A DNA stretch of 64,000 bases from Zanthoxylum bungeanum (GCA_019454045.1 SKCR01023805.1:1-64000); one strand, 5' to 3'; positions 24,904 to 35,944 are shown, numbered from the stretch's first letter. Notes: generated by a model from the sequence alone, not told the origin. A program made the numbers and translations.

Positions 24904-25177
24904 AAAAATCGGTTTCATGGAGACAAGGACAAACACGGGAAAAATAAATGAGAAAGGGATGTCATGTGTTGTCGCTATATTTTGTCGCCCGCAATAATTT
25001 AGTCAATATCTTCACGGTAATTTAAAGGCCGAAACTGAAACCAGATGGCTGATAGTTTCCAAACTGCGGCCGTTTTTTAAAACTTGTACAAATTTTTACA
25101 AGCTGTCAGCAAAAGTAATCCGCAAAAATCCTGTGAGATTATTAGTTAGTTACAAGGAAACACATACTTGAAAGCAG

Positions 25178-27542
25178 ATGGAGGTGCCGCTACTGCCTGA
25201 GAGAAAAAAAGAAGAGAAGAAATGGGTGGTAACAAGGCGAGCGTTTGTGGAAGAGCTGAAGAAGTTGAGCTTCTTGGCGGCGCCCATGGTGGGGGTGACA
25301 GTTTCACAGTACCTTTTGCCGGCTGTATCAATGATGATGGTGGGACACCTTGGAGAACTTTCACTTGCTAGTGTTTCCATCGCCACTTCTTTTGCCAATG
25401 TCACCGGCTTCATTCCACTTGTATTATTTTTTGATTCCCTTTTCTCGCTTTGCTTTTTCTTTCTTATTTTTGTTCTAACAACATATGTACTTGTTTATAT
25501 TTAGCCTTAAGTTGTCTACATTTCTGCAATCTAATTAAAATAGCAACATTAGACATGGATTAATTTTGTATAATTCTAGTTAGTTAATGTTATAATTATG
25601 AGATAATTGCATTGCATTTTCTCATTATTTCAATCTGTCACGATTAGTATATAAAAATGATGACTTAAGATAGCCTGCAAAATTATATCTTAGTATTTGA
25701 GTTTCTGAATCAGTTTAAAATTTGTCAAGTATATATATCATATTCATGAATATTGGAATAACTTTTAATTTTTGAGCAGTTTGGTTTGGCCTGTGCATTG
25801 GAAACTCTATGTGGACAAGCTTATGGAGCAAAGCAATATCAAAAGATTGGAACCTATACTTATTCTTCCATTTTCGTTTGCATTACAATTTGTATCCCAA
25901 TATCTATTCTTTGGATTTTCATGGACAAATTATTAATACTGCTAGGCCAAGACCCTGAGATTGCTATCGGAGCCTGCAATTACGCAATTTGGCTCATACC
26001 TGCATTACTCGCCTTTGCTATTCTTCGATCACTAAATCACAATCTACAGTCTCAGAGCTTGATTCTTCCTTTGTTCTTAAGCTCACTTACAACTCTATGT
26101 TTGCATATTCTTCTTTGTTGGGTTCTAGTGTTTAAGATAAACTTGAGAAATGCAGGAGCTGCATTGGCCATTGGTTTATCATACTGGTTCAATGCAATCA
26201 TCCTTGCACTTTACATGAGATACACTTCGTCATGTGAAAAAACTCGCATTTTCATCTTCAAGGACATTCTCTCTAGCATTAAGGAGTTTTTCTCCTTCGC
26301 GCTTCCCACTGTTCTAATGTTTTGGTAACTTCTCAATCTCGCTTTACAAGGTTTTTGTTAATTCCTTGTTGTTATTTGTTTGTAACATGTTCTTTTATTT
26401 CCGATAATTACAGTCTTGAATGGTGGTCATTTGAGATTCTAATATTACTGTCAGGACTTTTACCAAATTCCAAACTTGAAACATCAGTTCTTTCTATATG
26501 GTATGCTTTCTATACTTGTAATTTGTTTTTTTTGGTTGAATTGTTTTGCGAAACTCTCACTAAGATTGGATTAATTTTCTTTGATCTTCATACGCAGCCT
26601 TACCATCTCATCAACACACTACTTTATACCATATGGAATTGGCGCTGCAGCAAGGTTTGATTTATATTGTATTCCAAAAAGCAAGTACTTTATATGCCCT
26701 GATTATTTTTTTGTCTACTTAAGATATACACAATCCACTATTTTGTAGCACTCGGGTATCAAATGAATTAGGAGCTGGAAATCCACAGGCAGCTCGATTG
26801 GCTGCCTGTATAGTGATGGTGCTTGCATTCATAGAGGCAGTCATAGTGAGCACAACTCTCTTCTGCTGCCGCTATGTATTGGCATATGCATTCAACAGTG
26901 ACAAGGATGTCGTGAATTATGTCAGTGAGTTGGTTCCTCTGCTGAGCCTCTCTATTCTCATGGACAGTTTTCAATCAGTACTATCCGGTGAGCTTCCTAT
27001 TTTGCTGAAACTTGTATTTTTTTTGCCCTTTTGTTTATCAGATTTAACTTTTGAGTCAAACGGTATCTATAACATGGTATCACAGTTAAGGAGATGTGAC
27101 TAGTTTCTCGACCTAATTATCTTTTTTTAGGCTCTTATATCTTGAATTTAATCTATTCACCAATTTGTTCTTTCATCAGGGGTAGCTAGAGGAACTGGGT
27201 GGCAGCACATAGGGGCCTATGTAAATCTTGGTGCATATTATCTTGTTGGAATTCCAGCAGCCTCTTTGCTAGCTTTCGTTCTCAATCTTAGAGGAAAAGG
27301 ACTTTGGATTGGAATAATGACTGGATCAACTGTACAAGCAACAGTGCTTGCCATCATTGCCGCTTTCACAAATTGGCAAAAACAGGTTCCAAGCACTTTT
27401 CACTCTTCTTTCTTTGCAATGAATCATCTTTGAATTTGTTTCCTGATTTGAGTTTGCATGAATGGATATATTTTTCCAGGCAACAATAGCAAGGGGGAGG
27501 ATATTTGAGGGAATATCTTCAGCTGATAATGGATCTGTTTGA
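25178..27542 (+). CDS. MATE (DTX) efflux transporter, gene 2 of the cluster
   Basis: Second intact MATE gene, with a proton-coupled efflux role as for gene 1. Seven exons with GT-AG borders: 25178-25420, 25780-26324, 26414-26500, 26598-26654, 26749-26987, 27180-27385 and 27480-27542, giving 479 residues. Exons 2 to 6 have exactly the lengths of gene 1 (545, 87, 57, 239, 206), and all intron phases match. Motifs seen are [75 protein letters not shown] and [16 protein letters not shown]. The first ATG ([10 protein letters not shown]) gives a cytosolic N terminus of about 30 residues before the first membrane helix. Exon 1 and the region after exon 6 are closest to gene 3, so genes 2 and 3 are the younger duplicate pair. 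No damage seen. Confidence 0.94.
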
Positions 27543-27754
27543 ATTTGATGTAGAAAGTACTACAACAATTTTATTGTAACTATAACCAGATTTCTGAGAG
27601 GATATTCATGGGTATGTTATTTTAACTTGAATTTTTTTAATACAAAACTTGAGCCGGAAAACACCATACTCTATTCCTGGCAGAAGCCTTTTTAGTTAAA
27701 AACATATTGAGGACGGGGTGGGAAGTCGCCCCAAAACTTTGTTGATAAGGCCCG

Positions 27755-27808
27755 TTGGCACCTCGATGTCCACTCATCACATCCTGGGGTTGAAGAAGGT
27801 CCCAAGGG
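27755..27808 (+). pseudogene. Fragment of bacterial-type LSU rRNA gene (organelle insertion)
   Basis: TTGGCACCTCGATGTC, then CTCATCACATCCTGGGG, then TGAAGAAGGTCCCAAGGG is the highly conserved domain V region of bacterial and organellar 23S/26S rRNA, with a few changes. The match starts and stops abruptly after about 54 bp. In a plant nuclear context this is most simply a piece of mitochondrial (less likely plastid) DNA. It is far too short to be a functional rRNA. Confidence 0.75.
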
Positions 27809-28087
27809 ATCTTAGTAGCTCAACCCTAATCTCACTTGTTTTAAGATATTCAGAAACTATTTTTTACCATTTCCTTCACATGACCAAATAATTTATGAAA
27901 TTCTTTTTGAGCTTGAACAAGTAATATTCTCAAATAATATTTTGGTTTACTCCATATTTTATATGTTACCTTTGTCAGCACTTAACAGTTTTGAGAGAAT
28001 TGCATATATTTCTTCATCATTTCTATCTTTTAAGATTAGCCTACACAATGATATCTAATGTTGACAGTACCTTTAAATTTTGAGCCG

Positions 28088-28175
28088 TTTGGTTTTGCCT
28101 GTGCAATAGATACTCTGTGGACAAGCTTATGATTGGAACCTATACTTACTCTGCCATGTTCTTCATGGCAATTTG
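28088..28175 (+). pseudogene. MATE exon 2 remnant (fourth cluster copy)
   Basis: FGFACAIDTL and then, after a frameshift, the TGTGGACAAGCTTATG codons of the MATE CGQAYG motif, followed by the codons of IGTYTYSAMFF. About 20 bp (GAEQYQK region) and 2 bp upstream of it are deleted. The intron acceptor reads GAGCCG instead of GAGCAG. Everything after this point of the gene is missing, but sequence at 28268-28358 matches the 3' flank of MATE gene 3 (41989-42104). A large internal deletion therefore removed the rest. Confidence 0.8.
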
Positions 28176-29662
28176 ACAGTACAAGACAGAGACCAATATT
28201 TGACAAAGCTATTATTGTGGCAACCCCCCAGGTGACAATTTATCGAACACATGGTGTTCAGAAATAAACCTAAGAATTTCGAGCGAGAAGCAACAATGTC
28301 TGAAGCACTTGTGTGAAATTGATCAACAACACGATAAACACGCACAAGCACAAAGATTTACATGGCTCAGCAAATAGGGCTACGTCCATGGAAAGTAAAT
28401 AATTTTGTATCCACTAAATGCAGCAAACCAATGCATAATAAACTCAGAGCTAACATAAACTACCGGTTAAGACTCAAATTTAACTAAAAATTAGGGTTCT
28501 GGAATTTTAAAAAATTTTAATTTTTAGAGTGTAATATGATTTTTATATATATATATATATATATATTTTATCTTTTATCGATAGGAGTTATATTTTAAGA
28601 ATTCACATACGATTCTATAAAATTGAATGCAACTTAGCACTGCAACTGAATAAACCCATAAACCAAAACCTCCATTACCCATTTCCCTATTTTGGATTTT
28701 GGTATATTAAATGTGAATTTCTTGAAACTTTGCAATATATGAAATTCACATATAGAAGACTTGGATTTTTACGTCACTACCTCAACTGAAAGAGCCGAAT
28801 CTTATAATCAAAATATGACAAAAGAAGCAAAATGAGTCTTAATAATGCATGTCCTCCACATTTTAATGATCTGAACCAACACTTGGCTTATGCATGGCTT
28901 ATGGCTGCATGCAACCAAATGTCATTTGAGCTGCTACTTTGGCTTTAACTCAAGACTTCACTTGGCATAGGCTTTTGTTGTCAATATGCATCCATTTTAA
29001 GACAGGTAATGATCTTGCGTATGTAAATACAGTGGTTTGTTGCCCCCCAGAGGTGGCACTAGAAAAATCAATACATGTTGATGCTTAATAAAACTTCTAT
29101 ATTTATTTGTAGATACAATTTTGATAACTCGCTCAAGACTATTTTAGGGCAATTCAAAGCTGCCCTGTAATAATTCATAGATGTTGAAACATTATACATA
29201 AGAATCTGGTATTGTTACTGTACAGGTGAAGCAACTGGAGGTGCCGATGTCATCGCCTGAGAGAGAAGAACAGAAGAAATGGGCGACAACGCAGCGAGCG
29301 TTTGTGAAAGAGCTGAAGAAGTCAAGCTTCTTGGCAGCGCCGTTGGCGGTGGTAATGGTTTTTCAGTTCCTTTTGCAGGCTGTATCGACAATGATGGTGG
29401 GACATCTTGGTAAACTTTCACTGGCCAGTATTTCCATCGCCACCTCTCTCACTAATGTCACCGGCTTCATTCCACTTGTAATATTTTCTTAATTCCGTTT
29501 CCATTTTATCATTCCAAACTGTGAGTTCCATTTTTATTGGCATGTGTCCGTGACAAAATAAGTTCAATTGAGTTGTAATATGTCGTGAAGATCTTTGTGC
29601 AATTGGACTGGGTTTTGGCTGCTGTGCATCAGACATGCGTTCGTGGTGCGTTCGTTGCAGTG

Positions 29663-29901
29663 TTCGAACGAGTGGCGTTGGTGCTGCGTTCGTAATTGGG
29701 TTCGAACGTGTAGAGTTAGTGGCACGTTCTTTATTGGGTTCGAACGGGAATTCCAGAGAGCAAATGTTCGAGTCTCGTTCTTGTTGGGTTCGAACGAGAT
29801 CATTCCAGAGAGTTCACGTTCGTTGTGCGTTCGATTGACGTTCGAACGAGTCTTCACAGAAAGGGCGCGTTCGTGTAGCGTTCTAGTAAGCGTTCGAACG
29901 C
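29663..29901 (+). promoter_or_regulatory. Array of six TTCGAACG palindromes in LTR U3
   Basis: TTCGAACG occurs at about 29663, 29701, 29739, 29789, 29841 and 29894, with spacings of 38, 38, 50, 52 and 53 bp. Each site is embedded in GGGTTCGAACG or CGTTCGAACG, and half-sites (GTTCGT, CGTTCG) lie between them. The array ends about 55 bp before the TATA box and is repeated in the 3' LTR (34359-34597). It is a candidate enhancer or integration/packaging signal; function is inferred only from position and regularity. Confidence 0.6.
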
Positions 29902-29955
29902 GACTGCGATCTGAACGCGTTTTTGGCCTGCAAAACCCTAGGTTTTCACCCTACC

Positions 29956-29963
29956 TATAAATA
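29956..29963 (+). promoter_or_regulatory. LTR TATA box
   Basis: TATAAATA in CCTACCTATAAATATAAC, with the same sequence at 34652-34659 in the 3' LTR. The transcript start (U3/R border) would be expected about 25-35 bp downstream, near the AGCCGCCATTC stretch. Confidence 0.65.
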
Positions 29964-30619
29964 TAACATTTAGCCGCCATTCTCATTAGTTGAAACACAT
30001 TCCTTTTGAGCCAAAACCTCTCAAAGCTTTCAACTCTCTTTGATTTCACCTTGAAGACTATTTGAATCTCTTGTCTTCTATTTGTTTGGTGAAATCCAAT
30101 CTTTGTTAAACCTTCAACATAACTTAACCCAAATTCCCTAATCCTTTAGAGTTCTTTAGGAGGAAGTTTGGTAGTCGGAGTTCCGGCGTCAATTGGTGAA
30201 ATAATCTACTCAGAGACTTCAGAGGTTCTGAAGAAAACCGTGGGTCGCGGGCTTGAGGAGTTCCTTGAGTTCTTGCAGTATAGAGGTACTTGAGTCGGTG
30301 GAGTTGCCACCATAGGTCTTGACCATCGCTGTAAGTTTTTCTCGATATAGTGGATTCGGGTGGTAGCCTATACCCGGAGTGGTTTTTTACTCGGAAGAGT
30401 TTTCCACTTCGTCACCAAAATTATTGTGTTGAATTTTGTGTGATTGATTTACTTTTCCGCAATTTATTATTTGTACTGAATTAATATTGTGGATTTTATT
30501 GTTGTGGTTGCCTGTTAATTGCCTGTTGCAATTCCATAGTAGCAGTAACAGGACTTGTCCTGCTTATTGTTTATAATTCCGCATAGGGTCAGAACTTAGG
30601 ATAACCCCGAATTCTCAAT

Positions 30620-30631
30620 TGGTATCAGAGC
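30620..30631 (+). other. Primer-binding site, initiator Met tRNA
   Basis: TGGTATCAGAGC begins two bases after the 5' LTR and is complementary to the 3' end of plant initiator Met tRNA, the usual copia primer. Confidence 0.9.
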
Positions 30632-30658
30632 CTGAACTCGATCCTTGACCCATTAGCT

Positions 30659-32349
30659 ATGGAGCGTAGTCAACCCTTAAATTGTCCGCCATTTTTTGAT
30701 GGCACTGAATATTTGCATTGGAAGGTTCGCATGAGGGCGTTCCTTAAGTCCTTAGATGAGAGGGTCTGGATGACTGTTGAATACGGGTGGAAACCTCCCG
30801 TTGTTGTTGTTGATGGGGTATCTTCCCCTAAAGATAAATTGACCTGGACCAAGGATGAATTTGATGCTAGCAATAGGAACAACAAGGCTGTTAATGCCAT
30901 ACATGGTGCTGTGTGTTCTGCTGAGTTTAGGAGAATCTCAATGTGTGAGATAGCCAAAGATGCTTGGGACATCCTGCAGACTGTGCATGAAGGCACATTG
31001 TCTGTTAAAAATAATAGACTCCAGGATTTAGCTACTAGGTTTGAGGTCGCCAGAATGAAAGAAGATGAGACCTTTGATGAGTTTTATGCTGAGATTAACG
31101 ATATTGTTAACTCTAGTTTTAATCTAGGTGAGACTATACCTACAATAGGATAGTTAGAAAAATCCTAAGATCCCTTCCGGATAAATTCCTACCCAAGATT
31201 ACCGCCATCGAGGAAAGCAATGACCTTGATAAGCTTGATTTAGAAGAACTCGTAGGAAAACTGCAAGTTTATGAGAAGAAATTTCCTGGGTATCAAAAGC
31301 CCAAAACTATAGCGATGAAGGTAGCAAAGAAGTTGTTCATGATCCATCTAGTGAGGATGATACCTTTACGGATCGTGATTTGGCCTTTTGCAAAGAAGTT
31401 TAAGAAATTTCTTAAACTTAAGAAGAGTGGCCATAGCAGTAATAGGGATAGGGAGGATGAGCCTAGAGAGATTAGACACAGCAGGAGTGAGTCTAGAGAG
31501 GATAGGGATAGTAGATCCCGTGGTGCCCAGTGCTATGAATGTGAAGGATATGGGCACGTTAGATCTGAGTGTCCCACATACCTTAGGGCTAAAGGCAAGA
31601 AAGCCATGGCAGCATCCCTTAGTGATTCTGAAGGTGATGATTCTCCTAAAGGCAATCATATTGCTTTTACTGCTAGTGTGATTGATGAGAGAGAGATTGT
31701 TGTTAATGATGCTGATTCTGAAGTCTCTCTTGATGAGTCTGTAGATGAGGAAAGTCTTCAAGTAGCTTATGTTGAACTGTTTAATGAGAGTTTAGCTATT
31801 AAGAAGACTAATATAGATGTCAGTCAAAGGCTGAAAACTGTTGAGCTAGAAAAGAATGAAGCTCAAGCTAAATTTGAGCAAAGCCTTTTGATGGTTGATG
31901 ATCTAGAGGAGAGGAACAAAAGCCTAGTTAAAAGAGTCCAAATATTAGAGACCGAACTTGAAAATGCTAGAACCCAATTGTCCGCATTTTCTAGTGGAAA
32001 TAAAAAGGTGGACCGTATGTTAGGTATTATTCCTGAGCCTAACTTCAATAAGGCTTCTTCTTCCAAAGCTGTGCCTGTTGCAGCTAAACGTGACTCAGGT
32101 AAGAAACCTGTTGAGTGTAGTCATGTTATTCCTCCCTTTATTCCTCGTCCTGTGACCCAACCTCGATCTAGAGGTGTTGTGGGTAAACCTCACTCTCGTC
32201 CGAGGTTTGTGCCTGTGTGCCACCACTGTGGCAAAACTGGACATATTAGGCCTAAGTGCTTCATGTTGCACAAGCAACAGAAAAGGCCTAAGAGTGTGTC
32301 GCCTATTCTGATCTTCAAATCTAGCTTCTCAAGTTTCTGCACTAACTAA
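30659..32349 (+). pseudogene. Sirevirus-like gag, frameshifted
   Basis: Starts at ATG 30659 (MERSQPLNCPPFFDGTEYLHW), a UBN2/DUF4219-type copia gag core. The frame stops at 31151-31153, but the homologous reading continues in another frame from about 31150 (RKILRSLPDKF). Near 31320 and 31385 two further compensating shifts garble about 20 codons; the other frame there reads SKEVVHDPSSEDD. The shared frame then gives KKFKKFLK, a basic/acidic linker, and a CCHC knuckle (CYECEGYGHVRSEC). Next come an acidic stretch, a predicted coiled-coil (about residues 150-230 of the 31315 frame, many Glu/Leu) and a second CCHC (CHHCGKTGHIRPKC). It ends at 32349. Gag would package RNA into virus-like particles. 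This copy probably cannot, though the element moved recently. Confidence 0.8.
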
Positions 32350-34215
32350 ACAGACACAATTTCTTAGTGAGAAACTTTCTTTGTTGACTAGGAATTCTCA
32401 AGTGGATGAGGTTCCTAGAAATGTTTGGGTGAGGAAGCAACATATTTTCCCATCTACTTCTGCGTGTCCTGATGGACATGATGAGAGTGCACTTCGGTGT
32501 AACTCTAGTTAAAAGATGCGTTTTTATTTTCTCATTCCATGTGTGTGTGCGTGTGTTTTATGTTTTTACACGTTTGTTTTGTTTTCACAGCATATGGGTG
32601 TGGTGTGTGTCTTGTTTTTGTTATATATCCCTTGGTATATAGGATGGAAACCCGGACATAAATTTCATAGCCGATTCCGAATGGACGGTAGTATGATCTG
32701 CACTCGGGGATACAACTCCACGTATCATTGGATGTTTTGCAAGCTGTTTTGTGTCTTTATTTTTTTTTGTGGTTAAAACTGAAAAATCAAAAAAAAATTT
32801 AAAAAAAAATTTTATATTTTGAAAAGACCAAAAATATTTTTATGGCTTGTTAGGCATGAATAGCATGTGCATGTGATCCTGGTATGTAGGATATATGATT
32901 ATGCATGTATGATATGCTGTTATTTTTCTTGATGCTCTATATACATGAATGTGTGTGATAAGAACCTTTGGTATATCCTGTGCTTGCACCTACACATACA
33001 CGTTTTTATTTTATCAAGGCTTGGTCGCATGTATGAGTTTTTGGACTGGCAATCTAATTTCTATCATACTTTGTTCATTTAAATAGTGTGACCTTTGACT
33101 AGATGACCTTGCTATCCCCTTGTAAAAGTAAAAAGAAATATATTTTTAAAAAAAAAATGAGACTCAAGTGCAAAAGAGCCAAAATGGCCAAATTCAAAAG
33201 ATAAGGGCAAAAACCCTTCACTCGAAAGAGTTATTAAATATGAGCTCATGATTTTTCTGGGGTAAATATTATAGCATGCAACCAATGTTGCTTATTTTCA
33301 GGTCCTAGTGGTGCTGGGTTTGAACACCTATTTTGTGGACTTGGTTTGTTTAGAGATGGATTTCTTTGGCTGTGTCCAGCTCATAAAATAAGGTCTTAAG
33401 CCTTGATTCGTTATGCACTTTATTTTCCACGCAAGTGCTTTATATGCTTTGGTGTTTATGTCATATGCATAAGTGTTTATTTAGCCACTTTTAAAATGAT
33501 GCATATTGTTTCATGTCATAAACAGCTGAATACTGACTGGGTATCATTGTATCAGCTTGAAATGCTGTTTCAGTCAGTTTTTGACAGGATTTTTATTTAT
33601 CTCAGTATGTGCCTGTGTGTGCTTCATGTTATTGCATACCTATTTTTTTTCTCTTTCCTGTGCACTTTTCTGAGTTTGGTTTGCTTCCCGTGTCTTATTT
33701 TTGCTAACTTTATGTGTCTGTTAGTGAGGGGGAGTAATTCCTGTCTGTTTATGCTCTTGCATGTGTTTTCTCCTGTTCTCCTGTTATTTTTCCTGTTTCT
33801 TTTATCCTTTGTCATTTCGTGACAAAAAGGGGGAGAGTAATATATTAAGGGGGAGAGCTTTAATATATAGGAGAGAGCCGTAGAATATCCTTTAGATATC
33901 TCCGTTTTAAGGGGAGTTAAGATTAAGGGGGAGAAGGATTTCTACTTGTACATGCATGAGATTTTTACCTGCTTTATGTTTTACTTGATTATCCCAATGC
34001 TTTTCACGGTATATTGTTGTTTGTGGATGTTTCAGGTAGCAGGTATGTTGCTGCGGTGGCATTATTTTCAAGACTACTTTGTTAGGTGTTAGATCGAGTC
34101 CATTTGTAATAAGTCACTGTTTTGATGGTTGACAGTTGACTATTTGCTTTTTGGGTCTATTACCGTAGTCTTTGTATTAGGTAGTATTTTGTCACGGAAT
34201 GCCAAAGGGGGAGAT
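32350..34215 (+). other. Non-coding 3' part of the pol-less element
   Basis: T-rich sequence where pol would normally lie. Long open frames at 32516-32776 and 33403-33822 translate as hydrophobic strings, an expected by-product of T-richness, and I do not call them genes. Polypurine-like GGGGGAGA tracts recur at about 33829, 33851 and 33927, before the terminal one at 34204. Confidence 0.65.
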
Positions 34216-35313
34216 TGTGAGTTCCATTTTTATTGGCATGTGTCCGTGACAAAATAAGTTCAATTGAGTTGTAATATGTCGTGAAGATCTTTGTGCAATT
34301 GGACTGGGTTTTGGCTGCTGTGCATCAGACATGCGTTCGTGGTGCGTTCGTTGCAGTGTTCGAACGAGTGGCGTTGGTGCTGCGTTCGTAATTGGGTTCG
34401 AACGTGTAGAGTTAGTGGCACGTTCTTTATTGGGTTCGAACGGGAATTCCAGAGAGCAAATGTTCGAGTCTCGTTCTTGTTGGGTTCGAACGAGATCATT
34501 CCAGAGAGTTCACGTTCGTTGTGCGTTCGATTGACGTTCGAACGAGTCTTCACAGAAAGGGCGCGTTCGTGTAGCGTTCTAGTAAGCGTTCGAACGCGAC
34601 TGCGATCTGAACGCGTTTTTGGCCTGCAAAACCCTAGGTTTTCACCCTACCTATAAATATAACATTAGCCGCCATTCTCATTAGTTGAAACACATTCCTT
34701 TTGAGCCAAAACCTCTCAAAGCTTTCAACTCTCTTTGATTTCACCTTGAAGACTATTTGAATCTCTTGTCTTCTATTTGTTTGGTGAAATCCAATCTTTG
34801 TTAAACCTTCAACATAACTTAACCCAAATTCCCTAATCCTTTAGAGTTCTTTAGGAGGAAGTTTGGTAGTCGGAGTTCCGGCGTCAATTGGTGAAATAAT
34901 CTACTCAGAGACTTCAGAGGTTCTGAAGAAAACCGTGGGTCGCGGGCTTGAGGAGTTCCTTGAGTTCTTGCAGTATAGAGGTACTTGAGTCGGTGGAGTT
35001 GCCACCATAGGTCTTGACCATCGCTGTAAGTTTTTCTCGATATAGTGGATTCGGGTGGTAGCCTATACCCGGAGTGGTTTTTTACTCGGAAGAGTTTTCC
35101 ACTTCGTCACCAAAATTATTGTGTTGAATTTTGTGTGATTGATTTACTTTTCCGCAATTTATTATTTGTACTGAATTAATATTGTGGATTTTATTGTTGT
35201 GGTTGCCTGTTAATTTGCCTGTTGCAATTCCATAGTAGCAGTAACAGGACTTGTCCTGCTTATTGTTTATAATTCCGCATAGGGTCAGAACTTAGGATAA
35301 CCCCGAATTCTCA
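34216..35313 (+). repeat. 3' LTR of the pol-less element
   Basis: 1098 bp, matching 29520-30617 apart from two single-base length differences in T-runs. Followed by the CAAAC duplication. Confidence 0.93.
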
Positions 35314-35747
35314 CAAACCCTTCTATAGCTTTATTTTTTTCTTTTATTTTCTTTGCTTTTGCTATTTGAGTTTCTGAAATCAGCTTCAAACTTTATCAAG
35401 TATGTATATAATGTTGATAATAGCTTTAAATTTTGAGCAGTTCGGTTTCGCCTGTGCATTAGAGACTCTTTGTGGACAAGCTTATGGAGCAGAACAATAT
35501 CAAAAGATTGGGACATATACTTACTCCGCCCTGTTCTTTTGCATTGCAATTTGTATACCAATCTCTGTTCTTTGGATATTCATGGACAAAATTCTAATAC
35601 TGCTACACCAAAACCCTCAGATTTCTATTGAAGCCCGCAATTACGCAATATGGCTCATACCAGCCTTACTTGGCTATGCTATTCTTCGATCACTATCTCA
35701 CAATCTCCAGGCACAGAGCTTGATTCTAGCATTGTTCTTAAGCTCAT

Positions 35748-35916
35748 TGTTGGCGTGAGTTGTCAATTAAGAGACAAATCAGAGAGATTACAGGAGTTAA
35801 CCAAATCAGAAAGATTGCAGCCCTAGAAATCTGTATAGCCCAAAAATAGAAAGAAAATCTCTCTATAAATGTATACAATACCTCTGTATGATTTTTATTT
35901 TTGAAATAAGTTGACA
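35748..35916 (+). repeat. 5' LTR, 169 bp
   Basis: Contains CTCTCTATAAATGTATAC, with a TATAAAT core near 35868 that may serve as its TATA box. I see no difference from the 3' LTR. Confidence 0.95.
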
Positions 35917-35944
35917 TGGTATCAGAGCAGGTTACGATCTACCT

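Larger units (their letters stand above)
18327..25177. other. AT-rich intergenic spacer upstream of MATE gene 2
   Basis: About 6.9 kb without a gene. It holds TA microsatellites (near 18989-19022 and 19552-19564), a MITE candidate at 19739, a 5'-truncated hAT MITE ending at 20701, a diverged internal duplication near 21130-21490, and the right copy of the 130-bp repeat at 24774. The remainder, especially 21800-24700, is poly-A/T-rich with stops throughout, and I recognise nothing else. Confidence 0.6.
27543..29246. other. Spacer between MATE genes 2 and 3
   Basis: Contains the LSU rRNA fragment at 27755, a MATE exon remnant at 28088 with its old 3' flank (to about 28358), and a TA microsatellite at about 28548-28567. 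I see no intact gene. Confidence 0.7.
29520..30617 (+). repeat. 5' LTR of the pol-less element
   Basis: 1098 bp. U3 contains six TTCGAACG sites (29663-29901) upstream of TATAAATA at 29956-29963. Nearly identical to 34216-35313. Confidence 0.93.
29520..35313 (+). mobile_element. Non-autonomous, pol-less Sirevirus-like LTR retrotransposon
   Basis: 5794 bp between perfect 5-bp duplications CAAAC (29515-29519 and 35314-35318). The LTRs, 29520-30617 and 34216-35313, are both 1098 bp, start TGTGAGTTCC and end GAATTCTCA. I see only two compensating single-T indels between them (near 29970 and 30515), which suggests a very recent insertion. A primer site TGGTATCAGAGC (initiator Met tRNA) starts at 30620, and a polypurine tract AAAGGGGGAGA at 34204-34214 abuts the 3' LTR. 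Only a gag-like region is present. No protease, integrase or reverse transcriptase motif was found. Gag sequence style, two CCHC knuckles and repeated GGGGGAG tracts suggest the Sirevirus/Maximus lineage of copia. It must be mobilised in trans. Confidence 0.92.

Noticed and set aside
27755..27808. Functional rRNA gene
   Set aside because: Only about 54 bp of a gene of roughly 3 kb is present, with substitutions and unrelated flanks.
29595..29960. Overlapping plus- and minus-strand frames in the 5' LTR, repeated identically at 34260-34656
   Set aside because: They lie in LTR U3, are duplicated only because LTRs are copies, and contain the palindrome array rather than a protein domain.
32516..33822. 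Two hydrophobic frames that look like membrane proteins, possibly an env-like gene
   Set aside because: The region is T-rich, which makes any frame encode Phe/Leu/Val. No signal-peptide/env organisation, no conserved motif and no support from codon use.
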